Positions 10,452 to 26,864 of a stretch of 64,000 nucleotides of DNA are shown here, piece after piece. Source of the stretch: Vreelandella andesensis (GTDB taxonomy: Bacteria; Pseudomonadota; Gammaproteobacteria; Pseudomonadales; Halomonadaceae); NCBI RefSeq assembly GCF_003989795.1, contig NZ_RZHG01000021.1:1-64000 (forward strand), given 5' to 3'. Made by a program: the position numbers and the translations under genes. Within the stretch, counting starts at the first letter, position 1, and each line of letters starts with the position of its first letter. The notes beneath the pieces were generated by a model. It saw nothing but the letters and a program-made list of their open reading frames with translations, was not told where the DNA came from and did not search any database.

Positions 10452-10642
10452 CGCTCCAAGCACTTCCTCTGACCACTCCCTGTGTCAACTTCCTCAGATA
10501 CCATCCTTGCCGAGACTCACGTCATTGTGTCACCCGGCGTATCTGACCTGCATCCCGTTGCATCCTGCCTAAAGCATCCTTGCCTCCCCTGTCCTGCTCG
10601 CAGTTTGGCAGAAAGCCAAAGCAACTCAAGCGTGCCTACATA

Positions 10643-10672
10643 AAAATGGGCGAGCCTCTCCGGCTCGCCCAT
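10643..10672 (-). terminator. Rho-independent terminator downstream of eno
   Basis: An 11-bp stem (ATGGGCGAGCC/GGCTCGCCCAT) with a 5-base loop and a TTTTA tail on the reverse strand. It is about 155 bases past the eno stop. Confidence 0.75.
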
Positions 10673-10765
10673 TTCTCATTAATCGATTTAAAGTCATATA
10701 CTTATTAAAAAATAAGTGGAAAAAATTATCTTTTTTTACACTTGTATGAGCAAGTATTGCCACTA

Positions 10766-10806
10766 TTTGTAAGAGATCTCTTACAAAATTTTGAGAGATC
10801 TCTTAC
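10766..10806. repeat. Paired palindromes with GAGATCTC core downstream of eno
   Basis: Bases 10766-10787 form a perfect 22-base palindrome with centre AAGAGATCTCTT. A second copy of the core with one arm (AGAGATCTCTTACA) follows at 10795-10808, separated by an AAATTTT stretch. Read on the reverse strand it is a direct repeat of TGTAAGAGATCTCT. It lies 20-60 bases past the eno stop, before the T-tailed hairpin. The function is unknown: mRNA 3' stabiliser, protein-binding pair, or part of a compound terminator. Confidence 0.8.
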
Positions 10807-10827
10807 ACGCCGACGCTGATTTTTCGC

Positions 10828-14748
<3,921 letters not shown>

Positions 14749-15007
14749 TCAAAAGGCGTAGCAGAAAGCCACACCAGGATGGGACGACAGAATAGCAGAG
14801 TACGCCTTAAGGCTCAATTTGAACTGCTGTTGGCATCTAGCGACGCCGGCATCAGGCCTAAGCGAGGGTATTTCTTCAGCATTTACGCCGTCCCTGGCGG
14901 TCAAATGACGAAAATAGCGCCCACGGATGGGTTCACAGCGCCCTCGCGTTGGCTTGATGTCGGTAGAGTCCCAGGCTTGAAGCCCCGCCTGCCCTTACCC
15001 CGCGAAA

Positions 15008-16459
<1,452 letters not shown>

Positions 16460-19400
16460 TTATTCCGGCTGACGCCGAGATTGATTCAGCAAACTACCCA
16501 GGCTTGCCGCTTTTGGCTTCACTAGCCAGAAGTGACGTGCGTAGTCGCCGAAGTCTTCCAGAATCGCCGCACCCCGATCAGAGCCTGTTGCCGCAACATA
16601 GGCTTCAATCATTTCACGTAAGTGCCGGCGATACGCTTCCATCGCTTCGGTGTTGACCCGGTGGATCTCGACCAGCTCATGGTTGTACTTGTCCACAAAG
16701 GTACGGTCTTCATCCAATACATAGGCAAAACCACCGGTCATACCCGCGCCAAAGTTAACGCCAGTTTCACCCAATACGCAGACCAAACCGCCGGTCATAT
16801 ATTCGCAGCAGTGATCACCCGCACCTTCAATAACGGCAGTAGCACCGGAGTTACGCACCGCAAAACGCTCACCCGCAGTCCCTGCGGCGAATAACGTGCC
16901 ACCCGTCGCGCCATACAAGCAAGTGTTACCAATAATGGCGGTTTTATGACTTTCGAACTGACTAACCTTGGGCGGTACAATCACAATGCTGCCGCCGTTC
17001 ATGCCTTTACCGACGTAATCGTTGGCATCGCCTTCGAGATAGAGGTTCAAGCCGCGAGCGTTCCAAACGCCGAAGCTTTGCCCCGCGACCCCGGTAAAGC
17101 GCGCAGTGACCGGCGCTGCTTCTAAGCCATCTTCCCCGTAACGTTTGGCAATGGCACCCGAGGTTAAAGCGGCTACGCTGCGGTCACAGTTGGTAATGGT
17201 GAAATCAAACTCACCACCCGACTGGTTTTCAATGGCCTCTTTCAGCGCGGCCAGCACTTCCTGGTTTTTAGCACCTGGGTCGTGAGGCACATTCCGACTT
17301 ACGTTGCAGAATTGCGGCGCATCCGCAGGCACAAAATCATTCGACAGCAGTGAGGTTAAATCCAGCTTACGCTGAGCAGCAGTATTACCTTCTAACACTT
17401 CCAGCAGATCCGTACGACCTATCAGGTCGGTCAACTGGCGTACGCCCAACATAGCCATCAGTTCACGCACTTCTTCAGCAATAAAGCGGAAGTAGTTTTT
17501 CACCATATCGACGGTGCCGCGGAAGTGCTCGCCACGCAGGAAATCATCTTGCGTTGCCACCCCGGTCGCACAGTTGTTTAAGTGACAAATACGCAGATAC
17601 TTACAACCCAACGCCACCATAGGCGCGGTGCCAAAACCAAAGCTTTCAGCCCCCAGAATTGCTGCTTTAACCACGTCTAGCCCCGTTTTAAGGCCACCGT
17701 CTGTTTGCAAGCGAATCTTGTCGCGCAGGCCGTTAATGCGCAGTGCCTGATGAACCTCGGGCAGCCCAAGCTCCCAAGGAGAACCCGCGTGTTTAATAGA
17801 GGTCAAAGGACTTGCCGCAGTGCCTCCGTCATAACCGGAAACGGTGATTAAATCTGCGTAGGCTTTCGCCACACCGGTAGCAATGGTGCCAATGCCTGGC
17901 TCAGACACTAATTTTACCGAGACCTGAGCGTCCGGGTTGACCTGCTTAAGGTCGAAGATCAACTGCGCTAAGTCTTCAATCGAGTAGATATCGTGGTGCG
18001 GCGGCGGCGAAATCAGCGTCACACCGGGCACTGAGTAGCGCAGCCGAGCAATCAGCTGGTTGACCTTGCCACCAGGAAGCTGCCCCCCTTCGCCAGGCTT
18101 CGCACCTTGGGCTACTTTAATCTGCAATACATCGGCATTGACCAAATAGGCCGGAGTAACGCCAAAGCGGCCAGAAGCAATCTGCTTGATTTTCGAACTA
18201 CGAATGGTGCCGTAGCGAGCAGGGTCTTCGCCACCCTCGCCTGAGTTAGAGCGCCCACCCGCTTCGTTCATGGCCTGGGCCAGTGCTTCATGGGCTTCCG
18301 GCGAAAGCGCACCCAGCGACATGCCGGCACTATCAAAACGTGGAATTAGCGCTTCAATCGGCTCAACATCGTCTATTGAAATCGGCGTTTCAGCCGGTTT
18401 GAGCTTAAGCAGGTCTCGAATAGTGGCTACCGGGCGCTCGTTGACCAGCCGTGCGAATTTTTTCCATTTTTCATAGCTGCCTTCTTGAACTGCCGCTTGC
18501 AGCGACATCACGACATCTGGGTTGTAGGCGTGATATTCATAACCATGGACATACTTCAGCATCCCGCCTTGGGAAATACCTTTGCGGGCAATCCAGGCAT
18601 CCTTGGCCAATAACTCTTGCTGCATCTGTAGCTCTGCAAAGCCAGCACCCTGAATACGTGAGGCCATGCCCACAAAGCAGGTATCCATGATCTCGTCAGA
18701 CAGCCCCACTGCTTCAAACAACATAGAACCGCGGTAAGAAGCCAGCGTTGAGATACCCATCTTTGAAAGGATTTTGAACAGTCCTTTCTGCAGGCCTTTG
18801 CGGTAATTCTCACGGGCATCAGCCGGGTTGCCTGTTAGCTCACCGGTGCGGTGCATATCGGCCATCACTTGGTAAGCAAGCCACGGGTAAACGGCGGTCG
18901 CGCCGACCCCAAACAATACCGCCATTTGGTGCGCATCCCTTGCGTAGCCGGTTTCCACCACGATATTAGCGTTAGGGCGCAGCGCCAAACGACCAAGATG
19001 AGAATGAACAGCCCCCACCGCTAGAGCAGCCTGAATAGGCAACTGGCCTTTGGGAAGGTCGGCATCAGTCAACACCAAAATCACCTTACCCGCTTTTACC
19101 TGTGCTTCGGCTTCTTGGCAAAGTGAGGTAACCGCTCGCTGAAGACTGGTGTGCTCTGGGTCGTAGCCAAGTGACAGTGTGTGGCTAGCAAAGGCAGGAT
19201 CGTCCTGACTAACCAATGCGGTGAACTTACGTGGTGATAGCACCGGCGTTGTCAGAATCAAGCGGTGAGCGTGCTCTGGTGTCGCCTTAAAGACATTTAA
19301 CTCAGCACCGCAGCAAGTTTCCAGCGACATAACGATCGCTTCACGAAGGGGATCGATCGCCGGATTGGTTACCTGAGCAAACTTTTGGCGGAAGAAGTCG

Positions 19401-20917
19401 GTCAACAGACGTGGACGACTAGACAACACGGCCATAGGCGTATCATCACCCATCGAGCCAACCGCTTCCTGGCCACTTTCCGCCAACGGACGCAGTAGCT
19501 GATCACGCTCTTCAAAGCTCACCTGGAACATTTTCTGCTGAACGTTAAGTGCGTCAGTATCCATTGTCTGGAAACGCGCAAGCTCAGTCAGCGCCGACTC
19601 TAGGTAATTGGCCTCTTGCTTAAGCCAGCGCTTATAGGGGTACGCCGACTTCAGGCGGTTATCGATATCGTGGGTGTGCAATACTTCGCCGCTCTGAGTA
19701 TCTACGGCCAGCATTTGACCAGGACCAACGCGACCTTTAGCGACCACGTCTTCAGGACGGTAACCATAGGTGCCAATCTCAGACGCTAACGTAATGTAGC
19801 CATTTTTGGTAATCACCCAGCGCGCTGGACGAAGGCCGTTACGATCTAACATGCAAACGGCTTGGCGGCCATCGGTCATTACTACGCCAGCGGGGCCATC
19901 CCATGGCTCCATATGCATGGAGTTGTACTCATAGAACGCGCGCAACTCGGCGTCCATCGTCTCAACATTTTGCCACGCAGGTGGCACCATCATGCGCACC
20001 GCACGGTGCAACTCCATTCCGCCTGTCAGCAGCACTTCCAGCATGTTATCCATGCTTGAGGAATCAGAACCGGTGGTATTGACGATTTCGTCAAGCTCAG
20101 CAATATCAGGCAGACGCTCATTAACAAAGTTGGCTTTACGGGAGTTTGCCCACCCGCGATTGGCTTCAATGGTGTTAATCTCGCCATTATGCGCCAATAA
20201 CCGAAATGGCTGTGCTAGCGGCCAGCGCGGAGCGGTGTTAGTGGAGAAACGCTGGTGAAACACGCAAATTGCGGTTTCCAGGCGAGGATCATTAAGGTCT
20301 TTGTAGAATGCCGGTAAATCTTCCGGCATGACTAAACCTTTATAAGAGACAACTTCTGATGAGAGCGAAGCGACATAAAAGTCCTCGTCGCCGCGAAGCG
20401 CCTGCTCGGCATAGCGACGCGCCATAAACAAATCGACGCCAAAGCTTTCGCTGCTTAAATTTTCACTACTGCCTGGCTGAACAAACAGCTGTTCAATTCG
20501 CGGTAAACAGTCTAGCGCCATAGGGCCACACACGCTTGAGTCGGTGGGCACTTCGCGCCAGCCCAATACGTCTAAGCCGCGGTTATTTAGCTCGCGTTCA
20601 AGGACTTCCTTAGCATTAGCTGCGCGTGCATCGTCATCTGGCAAAAAGATAACACCTACCGCAAAGCGTTCGCCAAGCGTCGCATCAAGCGCCTGTTTCG
20701 CGGCAGCGCGCATGAATTGCACCGGCATTTTCAGCAGCAAGCCACAACCGTCACCGGTTTTGCCGTCTGCCGCAATACCGCCGCGATGGGTCATGCAGGT
20801 AAGTGATTCAATAGCCGTTTTCAGCAAGTCGTGGCTGGCCTGCCCTTCCATATGGGCAATAAGGCCAAAGCCACAGTTGTCGCGAAACTCGCCAGGCTGG
20901 TGAAGACCTCTATTCAT
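16460..20917 (-). CDS. gltB: Glutamate synthase (NADPH) large subunit
   Basis: A 1485-residue alpha subunit of GOGAT, which moves the amide of glutamine to 2-oxoglutarate. Translation starts [18 protein letters not shown]. In this family the propeptide is removed so that Cys15 becomes the N-terminal nucleophile of the amidotransferase domain. The FMN/synthase domain contains [12 protein letters not shown] and the 3Fe-4S cluster cysteines in [12 protein letters not shown]. The C-terminal GXGXG beta-helix domain ([33 protein letters not shown]) is complete. Promoter region unresolved. Confidence 0.98.
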   Translation of the reverse strand: MNRGLHQPGEFRDNCGFGLIAHMEGQASHDLLKTAIESLTCMTHRGGIAADGKTGDGCGLLLKMPVQFMRAAAKQALDATLGERFAVGVIFLPDDDARAANAKEVLERELNNRGLDVLGWREVPTDSSVCGPMALDCLPRIEQLFVQPGSSENLSSESFGVDLFMARRYAEQALRGDEDFYVASLSSEVVSYKGLVMPEDLPAFYKDLNDPRLETAICVFHQRFSTNTAPRWPLAQPFRLLAHNGEINTIEANRGWANSRKANFVNERLPDIAELDEIVNTTGSDSSSMDNMLEVLLTGGMELHRAVRMMVPPAWQNVETMDAELRAFYEYNSMHMEPWDGPAGVVMTDGRQAVCMLDRNGLRPARWVITKNGYITLASEIGTYGYRPEDVVAKGRVGPGQMLAVDTQSGEVLHTHDIDNRLKSAYPYKRWLKQEANYLESALTELARFQTMDTDALNVQQKMFQVSFEERDQLLRPLAESGQEAVGSMGDDTPMAVLSSRPRLLTDFFRQKFAQVTNPAIDPLREAIVMSLETCCGAELNVFKATPEHAHRLILTTPVLSPRKFTALVSQDDPAFASHTLSLGYDPEHTSLQRAVTSLCQEAEAQVKAGKVILVLTDADLPKGQLPIQAALAVGAVHSHLGRLALRPNANIVVETGYARDAHQMAVLFGVGATAVYPWLAYQVMADMHRTGELTGNPADARENYRKGLQKGLFKILSKMGISTLASYRGSMLFEAVGLSDEIMDTCFVGMASRIQGAGFAELQMQQELLAKDAWIARKGISQGGMLKYVHGYEYHAYNPDVVMSLQAAVQEGSYEKWKKFARLVNERPVATIRDLLKLKPAETPISIDDVEPIEALIPRFDSAGMSLGALSPEAHEALAQAMNEAGGRSNSGEGGEDPARYGTIRSSKIKQIASGRFGVTPAYLVNADVLQIKVAQGAKPGEGGQLPGGKVNQLIARLRYSVPGVTLISPPPHHDIYSIEDLAQLIFDLKQVNPDAQVSVKLVSEPGIGTIATGVAKAYADLITVSGYDGGTAASPLTSIKHAGSPWELGLPEVHQALRINGLRDKIRLQTDGGLKTGLDVVKAAILGAESFGFGTAPMVALGCKYLRICHLNNCATGVATQDDFLRGEHFRGTVDMVKNYFRFIAEEVRELMAMLGVRQLTDLIGRTDLLEVLEGNTAAQRKLDLTSLLSNDFVPADAPQFCNVSRNVPHDPGAKNQEVLAALKEAIENQSGGEFDFTITNCDRSVAALTSGAIAKRYGEDGLEAAPVTARFTGVAGQSFGVWNARGLNLYLEGDANDYVGKGMNGGSIVIVPPKVSQFESHKTAIIGNTCLYGATGGTLFAAGTAGERFAVRNSGATAVIEGAGDHCCEYMTGGLVCVLGETGVNFGAGMTGGFAYVLDEDRTFVDKYNHELVEIHRVNTEAMEAYRRHLREMIEAYVAATGSDRGAAILEDFGDYARHFWLVKPKAASLGSLLNQSRRQPE

Positions 20918-21310
20918 GGGCGTGCCTCTAGTCAGCGTATTTATTTAGCAGTGCTTTCGTGTTATGATTACGGGTTTTTATTTTTTTAGTACCTGACAGC
21001 CCGCTCAAAATAGCGCATTTCCCGCGCGCACCGCTTCAAGAAAAGGACACTCAGCATAGCGATTTGCCTGCATGTAGCGCAATCACCCAGGCCCCGCCAC
21101 TCCTTAAAAAACCTAGTCAAATCTTGCAGTTGCATTCGCGATTAATAAAAAAACATATTAACTTCAACCACTTGCAAGCCAGCAAAACGAAATTTCAACG
21201 ATAAAAAGCCTGCATTAGACTTTAGTCGTGAATGGCTCAAAAAACCCATGCCGATAGCGCATAAGGCATACGGATTACATACAAAGCGATCGTTACTTAA
21301 CGACCAGACA
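20918..21310. other. Intergenic region upstream of gltB
   Basis: Nearly 400 bases between gltB and the aroB terminator with no plausible gene. It should hold the gltB promoter and leader. There is an AT-rich tract around 20968-20995 (long A/T runs), but no confident promoter, riboswitch or operator was recognised. Confidence 0.6.
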
Positions 21311-21337
21311 ATAAAAAACCCGCAATGGCGGGTTTTA
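21311..21337 (-). terminator. Rho-independent terminator of the pil-aroK-aroB operon
   Basis: On the reverse strand AAAACCCGC-CATT-GCGGGTTTTTTAT forms a stem with a T tail. It is 25 bases past the aroB stop and symmetrical enough to work in both directions. Confidence 0.88.
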
Positions 21338-21361
21338 AACCTTTTTTATCGATACGATATT

Positions 21362-22468
21362 TTAGCCACGCGGATAATGATTAAGTAGCTCACGCAGCCT
21401 ATCAGGTGGCGTGGCGTCACTCACGCAGGCCTCACCCAGGGCGTTGAGCAGCACCAAACGTAACCGAGTATCGATATTTTTCTTGTCCAACTTCATGCGG
21501 GCTAAAAAGTCATCTGCTGACATTCCCGCAGGCGCTGCTAGCGGCAGTCCGGCACTTTTAATTACCGTATTAGCGCGTGCTAGGGCATTGTCATCAATCC
21601 AACCAAGCTGATGGGAAAGCGCGGCGGCCATCGCCATACCTGCGCCAACGGCTTCGCCGTGTAGCCAATTACCGTAACCTTGGTGCGCTTCAATGGCATG
21701 GCCGAAGGTGTGCCCTAGATTGAGCAGCGCGCGAACTCCCTGCTCAGTTTCATCTTCCGCCACAATGTCGGCTTTAATCTGGCAACTTTGGGCAATCGCT
21801 TCAGCAATAACGGCGGGCTCAACATTGCGTAGCGCCTGCATATTGTCTTCTAACCAGCTTAGGAAACGCTCATCGCGGATTAACCCGTACTTAATAACTT
21901 CTGCCAAACCTGCAGAAAGCTCACGAGCAGGCAGTGTGGCCAACGTATCGATATCCACGATGACGGCCTTCGGCTGCCAAAACGCGCCAATCATGTTTTT
22001 ACCCAGCGGATGATTAACGCCAGTTTTTCCACCCACCGATGAGTCTACTTGGGACAATAACGTGGTAGGCACCTGAATAAAGGCAACACCGCGCTGATAA
22101 GCCGCCGCCGCATAACCAACCATATCGCCAATCACACCACCACCTAAGGCAATCAGCGTGCAGCGACGATTAAACCCTGCCTCTAATAGTGCATCCCAAA
22201 TTCGGCTCACCTGCTCGATGGACTTGTACTGCTCTCCATCAGGAAGTACCACCGTACGAATCTCTAAATGGCTGGGCAGACTAGCGTAAAGCGTTTCTAA
22301 ATATAGGGGCGCGATAGTCTCATTCGTCACTACCATAACCTGCTGACCAGCAAGATAAGGCTCTAGCACATTGGCACGCTTTAAAAGCCCAACGCCAATA
22401 TGAATAGGATAACTACGCTCCCCCAATGCCACGGTAAGTGTACGCTGGGCACTTGTTATGTCAGTCAT
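21362..22468 (-). CDS. aroB: 3-dehydroquinate synthase
   Basis: A 368-residue NAD-dependent cyclase, the second step of the shikimate pathway. Motifs are [28 protein letters not shown], the [22 protein letters not shown] lysine loop, and the zinc ligands in [12 protein letters not shown] and [10 protein letters not shown]. Its start overlaps the aroK stop by 4 bases, so the pair is translationally coupled at the end of the pilMNOPQ operon, a widespread gammaproteobacterial arrangement. Confidence 0.97.
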   Translation of the reverse strand: MTDITSAQRTLTVALGERSYPIHIGVGLLKRANVLEPYLAGQQVMVVTNETIAPLYLETLYASLPSHLEIRTVVLPDGEQYKSIEQVSRIWDALLEAGFNRRCTLIALGGGVIGDMVGYAAAAYQRGVAFIQVPTTLLSQVDSSVGGKTGVNHPLGKNMIGAFWQPKAVIVDIDTLATLPARELSAGLAEVIKYGLIRDERFLSWLEDNMQALRNVEPAVIAEAIAQSCQIKADIVAEDETEQGVRALLNLGHTFGHAIEAHQGYGNWLHGEAVGAGMAMAAALSHQLGWIDDNALARANTVIKSAGLPLAAPAGMSADDFLARMKLDKKNIDTRLRLVLLNALGEACVSDATPPDRLRELLNHYPRG

Positions 22469-23031
22469 TGTGATACCTTTTTACTTTGAGCCCGCGCAGC
22501 TTCTAAAGGGTCTACTATGCGATGGACACGGCGCAGAATTTCGTTAACCACTGCACGTGGGCTGCGCCGATCAGTTCGCACCGTAATGTCGGACGTCGCT
22601 CGATAGAGCGGATCTCGCGTGGCAAACATGTCGTTCAGCACTTGTTCACGATTATCGCACTGCAACAACGGGCGATTCCGATCTTTAGCAGTTCGCTTCA
22701 GCTGCTGGTCAACGGTGGTCAGCAAATAAACCACAGTGCCACGCTCTCGCAAAGCGCGGCGATTTTCTTCACGCAACACGGCGCCACCGCCGGTCGCCAC
22801 TACCACGTTGGGCAACTGCGTAAGTTCATCAATCATGTGGCTTTCGCGCAGACGAAAGCCCGGCTCGCCTTCAACGTCAAAAATCCAGGGAATATCCGCA
22901 CCACAACGGTCTTGTATGGCGTGATCGCTGTCAAAGAACGAACGCGATAATTCAGCCGCGAGCAAGCGGCCTATGGTGCTTTTACCAGCCCCCATTGGGC
23001 CAATTAAAAAAATATTGGGTAACTCTTGCAT
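22465..23031 (-). CDS. aroK: Shikimate kinase
   Basis: A 188-residue P-loop kinase that phosphorylates shikimate. Walker A is GPMGAGKST near residues 11-19, with the shikimate-binding DSD and GFRLRE segments and the [15 protein letters not shown] motif. It overlaps pilQ by one base and aroB by four. In E. coli-like genomes this gene sits between pilus genes and aroB, as here. Confidence 0.97.
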   Translation of the reverse strand: MQELPNIFLIGPMGAGKSTIGRLLAAELSRSFFDSDHAIQDRCGADIPWIFDVEGEPGFRLRESHMIDELTQLPNVVVATGGGAVLREENRRALRERGTVVYLLTTVDQQLKRTAKDRNRPLLQCDNREQVLNDMFATRDPLYRATSDITVRTDRRSPRAVVNEILRRVHRIVDPLEAARAQSKKVSQ

Positions 23032-25103
23032 CAGCGAACCGCCAAACCATCATCAAGTAGTCGTGGAGTAATAAAGACCAATAACTCTACCTTTTCATTG
23101 CTCTCTTCGGTATAGCGAAACAACCGCCCAAGCCAAGGAATATCGCCTAGCAACGGTGTTTTGGCTATTTGGCTCAACTGTTCTGTTGTCAAAATACCGC
23201 CTAACACTACCGTTTGACCATTATCGACCAACACTTGAGTCTCTATTTGGTTGGTATCAATCGGCGGCTCACCACCAAACTCACTTTCCCGAAAACTATC
23301 GTTTTTGATCACCAAATCCATAATGATGCGGTTGTCCGGCGTAATTTGTGGCGTCACTTCCAAGGAGAGTTCGGCCTCTTTGAACTCTGTATCTGGGTTC
23401 CCCTGCGCGTCTACGCTTTGAAAAGCTCGCTCTTCACCTTGGCGAATAATCGCCGTGCGCTGGTTAGCAGTGATCACCCGGGGCTGAGAAATCGTCTGGC
23501 TTTTACCTTCACTTTCCAGCGCCCGCAGTTCTAGATCCAGCAGAATATCACCAGAAAGGTAGCCAAAACTAAATCCTGTATTGGAAGCAGCGGTGGAGCC
23601 AAGATCAACAGCCAGACCCGCCTGGGTACGATTGATGCTGTTAGGATTCACGTTTCGCCTTTCAAAAACGCCGCCGCTGTCCTGCTGAAAGCCTCGCGTA
23701 CTTGAAGCTCCCCAGTTAATTCCTAGCTCTCGTGACGCGGTATCTCGGGCAATGACAATCCTTGCTTCAATTTGCACCTGGCGTACGGCGACATCCAAAC
23801 GGTCTATCGTGCGGATAATATCGCGCACCTGTTCAGCGGTATCTTGCACCAGTAACGTGTTAGTACGTTGATCAATACTCACTCGTCCTCGGTCAGTTAA
23901 CAGCCCAAAACCGTCGCCACCGCGAAGTAACTGAGCAAGGTCTTCGGCGCGCGCGTATTTTATTTCGATAAACTCAGTGACTAACGGTGCCAGCGTTTGG
24001 CGCTGGTTGCGTGTCTCTATCTCTTGGCGTTCAAGAGCCGCTAGCTCGCTGGCGGGTGCGACGACGATCACATTGCCCTGTTCACGACTTGCCAGCCCCT
24101 GGCTTTGCAAAATTAGCGCTAATGCTTGATCCCAGGGAACATCATTCAAATTAAGTGTAATACGTCCGGCAACGCTATCACTTGCCACTAAGTTTAGGCC
24201 GGTAAACTCTGCCAAAGTGGCAAGCACAGCACGCACTTCGATATCTTGAAAATTAAGACTTAACCGCGCCCCAGTGAAAGATTCGCCCTGTTGTTCTCGC
24301 TCCTGCTGGGAGGCTTGGCTCACTGGCTGCGCTTCAATCGTCAATGTACGCCCACTTTGCGATGAGATCATCGCGAAGGGGCCATTCGTTTGCAGCTCCA
24401 ACCGTACATCACGCTGCCCAAGACGAGGAGTAATTCGGGTAACCGGCGTTGCAAAATCGGTGACATCGTAAACTTGGTTAAGCGCATCCGGCAACACCAC
24501 ATCACGTAGCTCCGCGATAACGCTGCCTTCACTACCTTCGCGCACATTAGTCACCACGCCAGCGCGATCAAACGTCACCACTACACGCCCAGCACCATCT
24601 TCTCCACGCCGAAAATCAATATTCTCAACACGTGGCCCCTGGGTAGCCTGGGTAGTTTGAATAGCTTGGGTAGTTTGGAGAGCTTGAGTAGCTTGGCTAG
24701 CCTGGAACGCTGGCTCAGACGCAGAGCTACCTGATGCTAACGTGATTCTTAGCTGGTCGCCGACCACTCGGGAGGTGTAATCAAGAGACCGGTTCAAATC
24801 AACCACGAGACGCGTCCGCCCGCCGCCCTCTAACACTGTCACTTGCTCAACGCCCCCACGACTGACATCGATACGGCGCTGAGCAATCGCATTTTGTGTG
24901 TCGGCTAAATCAAGCGCTAAACGAGGAGGTGCGTCTAGGCGATAGCCTCTTAATTGGCCAACACCGCCACTAAATTGCAGCACTAACTCTACGTCACCGC
25001 TATTGGTTTGGCGCACATCTACATCGGTGAGCACTGATGCCATGCTGATTGACGGCATTAAAGCTATCAACAACAGCAACATTCGGCGAAAGGTGACGAC
25101 CAT
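23031..25103 (-). CDS. pilQ: Type IV pilus secretin PilQ
   Basis: A 690-residue outer-membrane secretin through which the type IV pilus passes. In order: a signal peptide (about residues 1-22), two AMIN domains (about 24-125 and 160-255) that bind peptidoglycan, a secretin/TonB short N-terminal domain near 285-340, an N1-type domain (about 365-440), and the secretin barrel ending [12 protein letters not shown]. The linker between the AMIN domains holds a low-complexity S/T-Q-A-T-Q repeat. It is the last pil gene of pilMNOPQ. Confidence 0.97.
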   Translation of the reverse strand: MVVTFRRMLLLLIALMPSISMASVLTDVDVRQTNSGDVELVLQFSGGVGQLRGYRLDAPPRLALDLADTQNAIAQRRIDVSRGGVEQVTVLEGGGRTRLVVDLNRSLDYTSRVVGDQLRITLASGSSASEPAFQASQATQALQTTQAIQTTQATQGPRVENIDFRRGEDGAGRVVVTFDRAGVVTNVREGSEGSVIAELRDVVLPDALNQVYDVTDFATPVTRITPRLGQRDVRLELQTNGPFAMISSQSGRTLTIEAQPVSQASQQEREQQGESFTGARLSLNFQDIEVRAVLATLAEFTGLNLVASDSVAGRITLNLNDVPWDQALALILQSQGLASREQGNVIVVAPASELAALERQEIETRNQRQTLAPLVTEFIEIKYARAEDLAQLLRGGDGFGLLTDRGRVSIDQRTNTLLVQDTAEQVRDIIRTIDRLDVAVRQVQIEARIVIARDTASRELGINWGASSTRGFQQDSGGVFERRNVNPNSINRTQAGLAVDLGSTAASNTGFSFGYLSGDILLDLELRALESEGKSQTISQPRVITANQRTAIIRQGEERAFQSVDAQGNPDTEFKEAELSLEVTPQITPDNRIIMDLVIKNDSFRESEFGGEPPIDTNQIETQVLVDNGQTVVLGGILTTEQLSQIAKTPLLGDIPWLGRLFRYTEESNEKVELLVFITPRLLDDGLAVR
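24639..24704. repeat. Imperfect 15-base repeats inside pilQ
   Basis: Reiterated 15-base (5-codon) units, seen on the plus strand as TTGGGTAGTTTGRAWAGC-like runs, encode [18 protein letters not shown] in the linker between the two AMIN domains. Because the unit is a multiple of three, copy-number change would alter linker length without breaking the frame. Confidence 0.7.
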
Positions 25104-25132
25104 GGCGTGGTATCCGATAACAAGTAAAAAGG

Positions 25133-25654
25133 CTATTCCTCAAGGGTGAGCGTTGCTTGACGCTCTTGCCACCCTTGTTGAGGGCTGAAAACGCGTTCTA
25201 CGATAGTGATTTCTCGCGGCCCAATCTGGTTAATCAGGCCGTGGTTAGTGCCTAAATAATTACCTTCTCGAACACTCACAATTTCCCCCTCGGGCGGCGC
25301 AATCAATGCAACGTGCCGACCTCCCATACGTAGCGTACCCACCAAGCGTAATGCCTGGAGCTGGAAACGCTCCAAAGGCTCTTGAGCGCGCTGTTGATCG
25401 GGGGCAAGTTCGCTGGTTGCCTGCTCCACTTGCAATACATTTTCGCGGACACCTTCAGGCGACAGAAAGGGACTGCGCGCATCACTAAAGCGATAATCGA
25501 GGGATTGATACTCCGGTAATTTCTTCACTATTTCAGGCGCTTTACCACCGGGAGCACGACGTATTTCTGCAAGGGTTTGATCTAACTGCCCTAGCTGAGG
25601 ATCGCTGCAGCCAGCTAAGCCAGCAATACACAGCAGGCCTAACAAGCGCTTCAT
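25133..25654 (-). CDS. pilP: Type IV pilus lipoprotein PilP
   Basis: A 173-residue inner-membrane lipoprotein that links the PilMNO platform to the PilQ secretin. A lipobox is visible in GLLCIAGLAGCSDPQ (Cys16). The C-terminal half contains the beta-domain VGTLRMGGRHVALIAPPEGEI...V..G.YLG.N.G.I that is typical of PilP. It overlaps pilO by 4 bases. Confidence 0.95.
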   Translation of the reverse strand: MKRLLGLLCIAGLAGCSDPQLGQLDQTLAEIRRAPGGKAPEIVKKLPEYQSLDYRFSDARSPFLSPEGVRENVLQVEQATSELAPDQQRAQEPLERFQLQALRLVGTLRMGGRHVALIAPPEGEIVSVREGNYLGTNHGLINQIGPREITIVERVFSPQQGWQERQATLTLEE

Positions 25655-26298
25655 GGCGTGCTATCTCCCTCTTGTGATGCTGATTTGTAGCTGTACGTGC
25701 GTGCAAGCAACGACATCCGTAGCGTGTCGCTATTCTGATCAACCGGCAATAGCGTTAAATCGTGCTGGGTAATAATTCGCGCCAAATCACTGATATCCGC
25801 AACGAATTGTGCCAATGCGTGATAATCACCGCGCACCTGTATATCTAAAGGGTGCTCTATATAATGCGTATTACTAACCGTAGGTCGCAAACGGATAGTT
25901 TCAATGATGAGACGGTTTTCAATGGCGGCGTCACTAATGCTATCCAGTAAAGAGGGAATTTCTGCACTAGTGGGCAGCATCGCCTGCATCTGCACCATCT
26001 GGTCTTCAAGAATGGTTAACTGACTGCGAATATCCGGCAGAAATGCGGCTTCAGACGCCTTGCGTCGATACTCGACTAGCAAACGCTCTTCTTGGCGCAT
26101 TTCTGTCGCCAGCGAATCGCGCGCCTCTCCCACCAGCCACCAGTTGATACCGATAAGAGCAATAAAAAAAATGAGTAGCGCTATGGCAGCTTTAAGTAGC
26201 CAAGGCCATTCACCCGATTCTTTAATGTCCAACGATTGCCAGTCGATGCTGCGTAGGCGTTGCCAGTCCTTTTTGAAGCGCTCACGGGTAGACGTCAT
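25651..26298 (-). CDS. pilO: Type IV pilus inner-membrane protein PilO
   Basis: A 215-residue bitopic protein. One membrane segment lies near residues 33-53 (LLKAAIALLIFFIALIGINWW), followed by a coiled coil and a ferredoxin-like periplasmic domain ending in the VRGDYHALAQFVADISDLARII motif typical of PilO. It dimerises with PilN in the pilus alignment complex and overlaps both pilN and pilP by 4 bases. Confidence 0.95.
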   Translation of the reverse strand: MTSTRERFKKDWQRLRSIDWQSLDIKESGEWPWLLKAAIALLIFFIALIGINWWLVGEARDSLATEMRQEERLLVEYRRKASEAAFLPDIRSQLTILEDQMVQMQAMLPTSAEIPSLLDSISDAAIENRLIIETIRLRPTVSNTHYIEHPLDIQVRGDYHALAQFVADISDLARIITQHDLTLLPVDQNSDTLRMSLLARTYSYKSASQEGDSTP

Positions 26299-26864
26299 GG
26301 TGTTGTCTCCATGGAAACGGCTTCATCGGGTGAGAGTTGCATTACTTCAAACTGAAAAACACGCCGACTGTCGTCCTGGCTGCTGGCAACCTCTGAAAAC
26401 AATGGCACCCCCAGCCCCGGCATATCGGCAATTTGGCGTAACTGGTCAGAAATCTGACGTTCATTACTGGCGACCGCTGAAAGACTCACTCGCTGTCCAC
26501 TGCGCGACAGGCGCTGATAAACGACGCCATCTGCGACGCTAGCGGCAATATCATTAAACAGCCTCACTGTACTCATACGCTCGTTATTAAGCGTATGGAA
26601 CAGCGCCAGCTGCTCTCCCAACTGCTCGGTGTCACCCTGATAACGTCGTACATCGTCGATTTGATTATCTAGCTGCTCTATGTGAGCTGAAATATGATTA
26701 TTGCGCTGTTGTTGAACAGCTAACTGCTGCTGATAGACGTGCAATACCGCAAAGCCGCCGGCCACGCCCGCCAGCAACATAAACAACATAACGCCGTAAA
26801 ACTGCCGAGTCCGTCTCTCTCGCCGTGCCTCGCGCCAGGGCAAAAGATTGATATTAATGCTCAT
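26295..26864 (-). CDS. pilN: Type IV pilus assembly protein PilN
   Basis: A 189-residue bitopic protein starting MSININLLPWREARRERR. The short cytoplasmic NLLPWR motif is the segment that binds PilM. A membrane helix (about 24-42), a coiled coil and a periplasmic domain follow. It overlaps pilM and pilO by 4 bases each. Confidence 0.96.
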   Translation of the reverse strand: MSININLLPWREARRERRTRQFYGVMLFMLLAGVAGGFAVLHVYQQQLAVQQQRNNHISAHIEQLDNQIDDVRRYQGDTEQLGEQLALFHTLNNERMSTVRLFNDIAASVADGVVYQRLSRSGQRVSLSAVASNERQISDQLRQIADMPGLGVPLFSEVASSQDDSRRVFQFEVMQLSPDEAVSMETTP

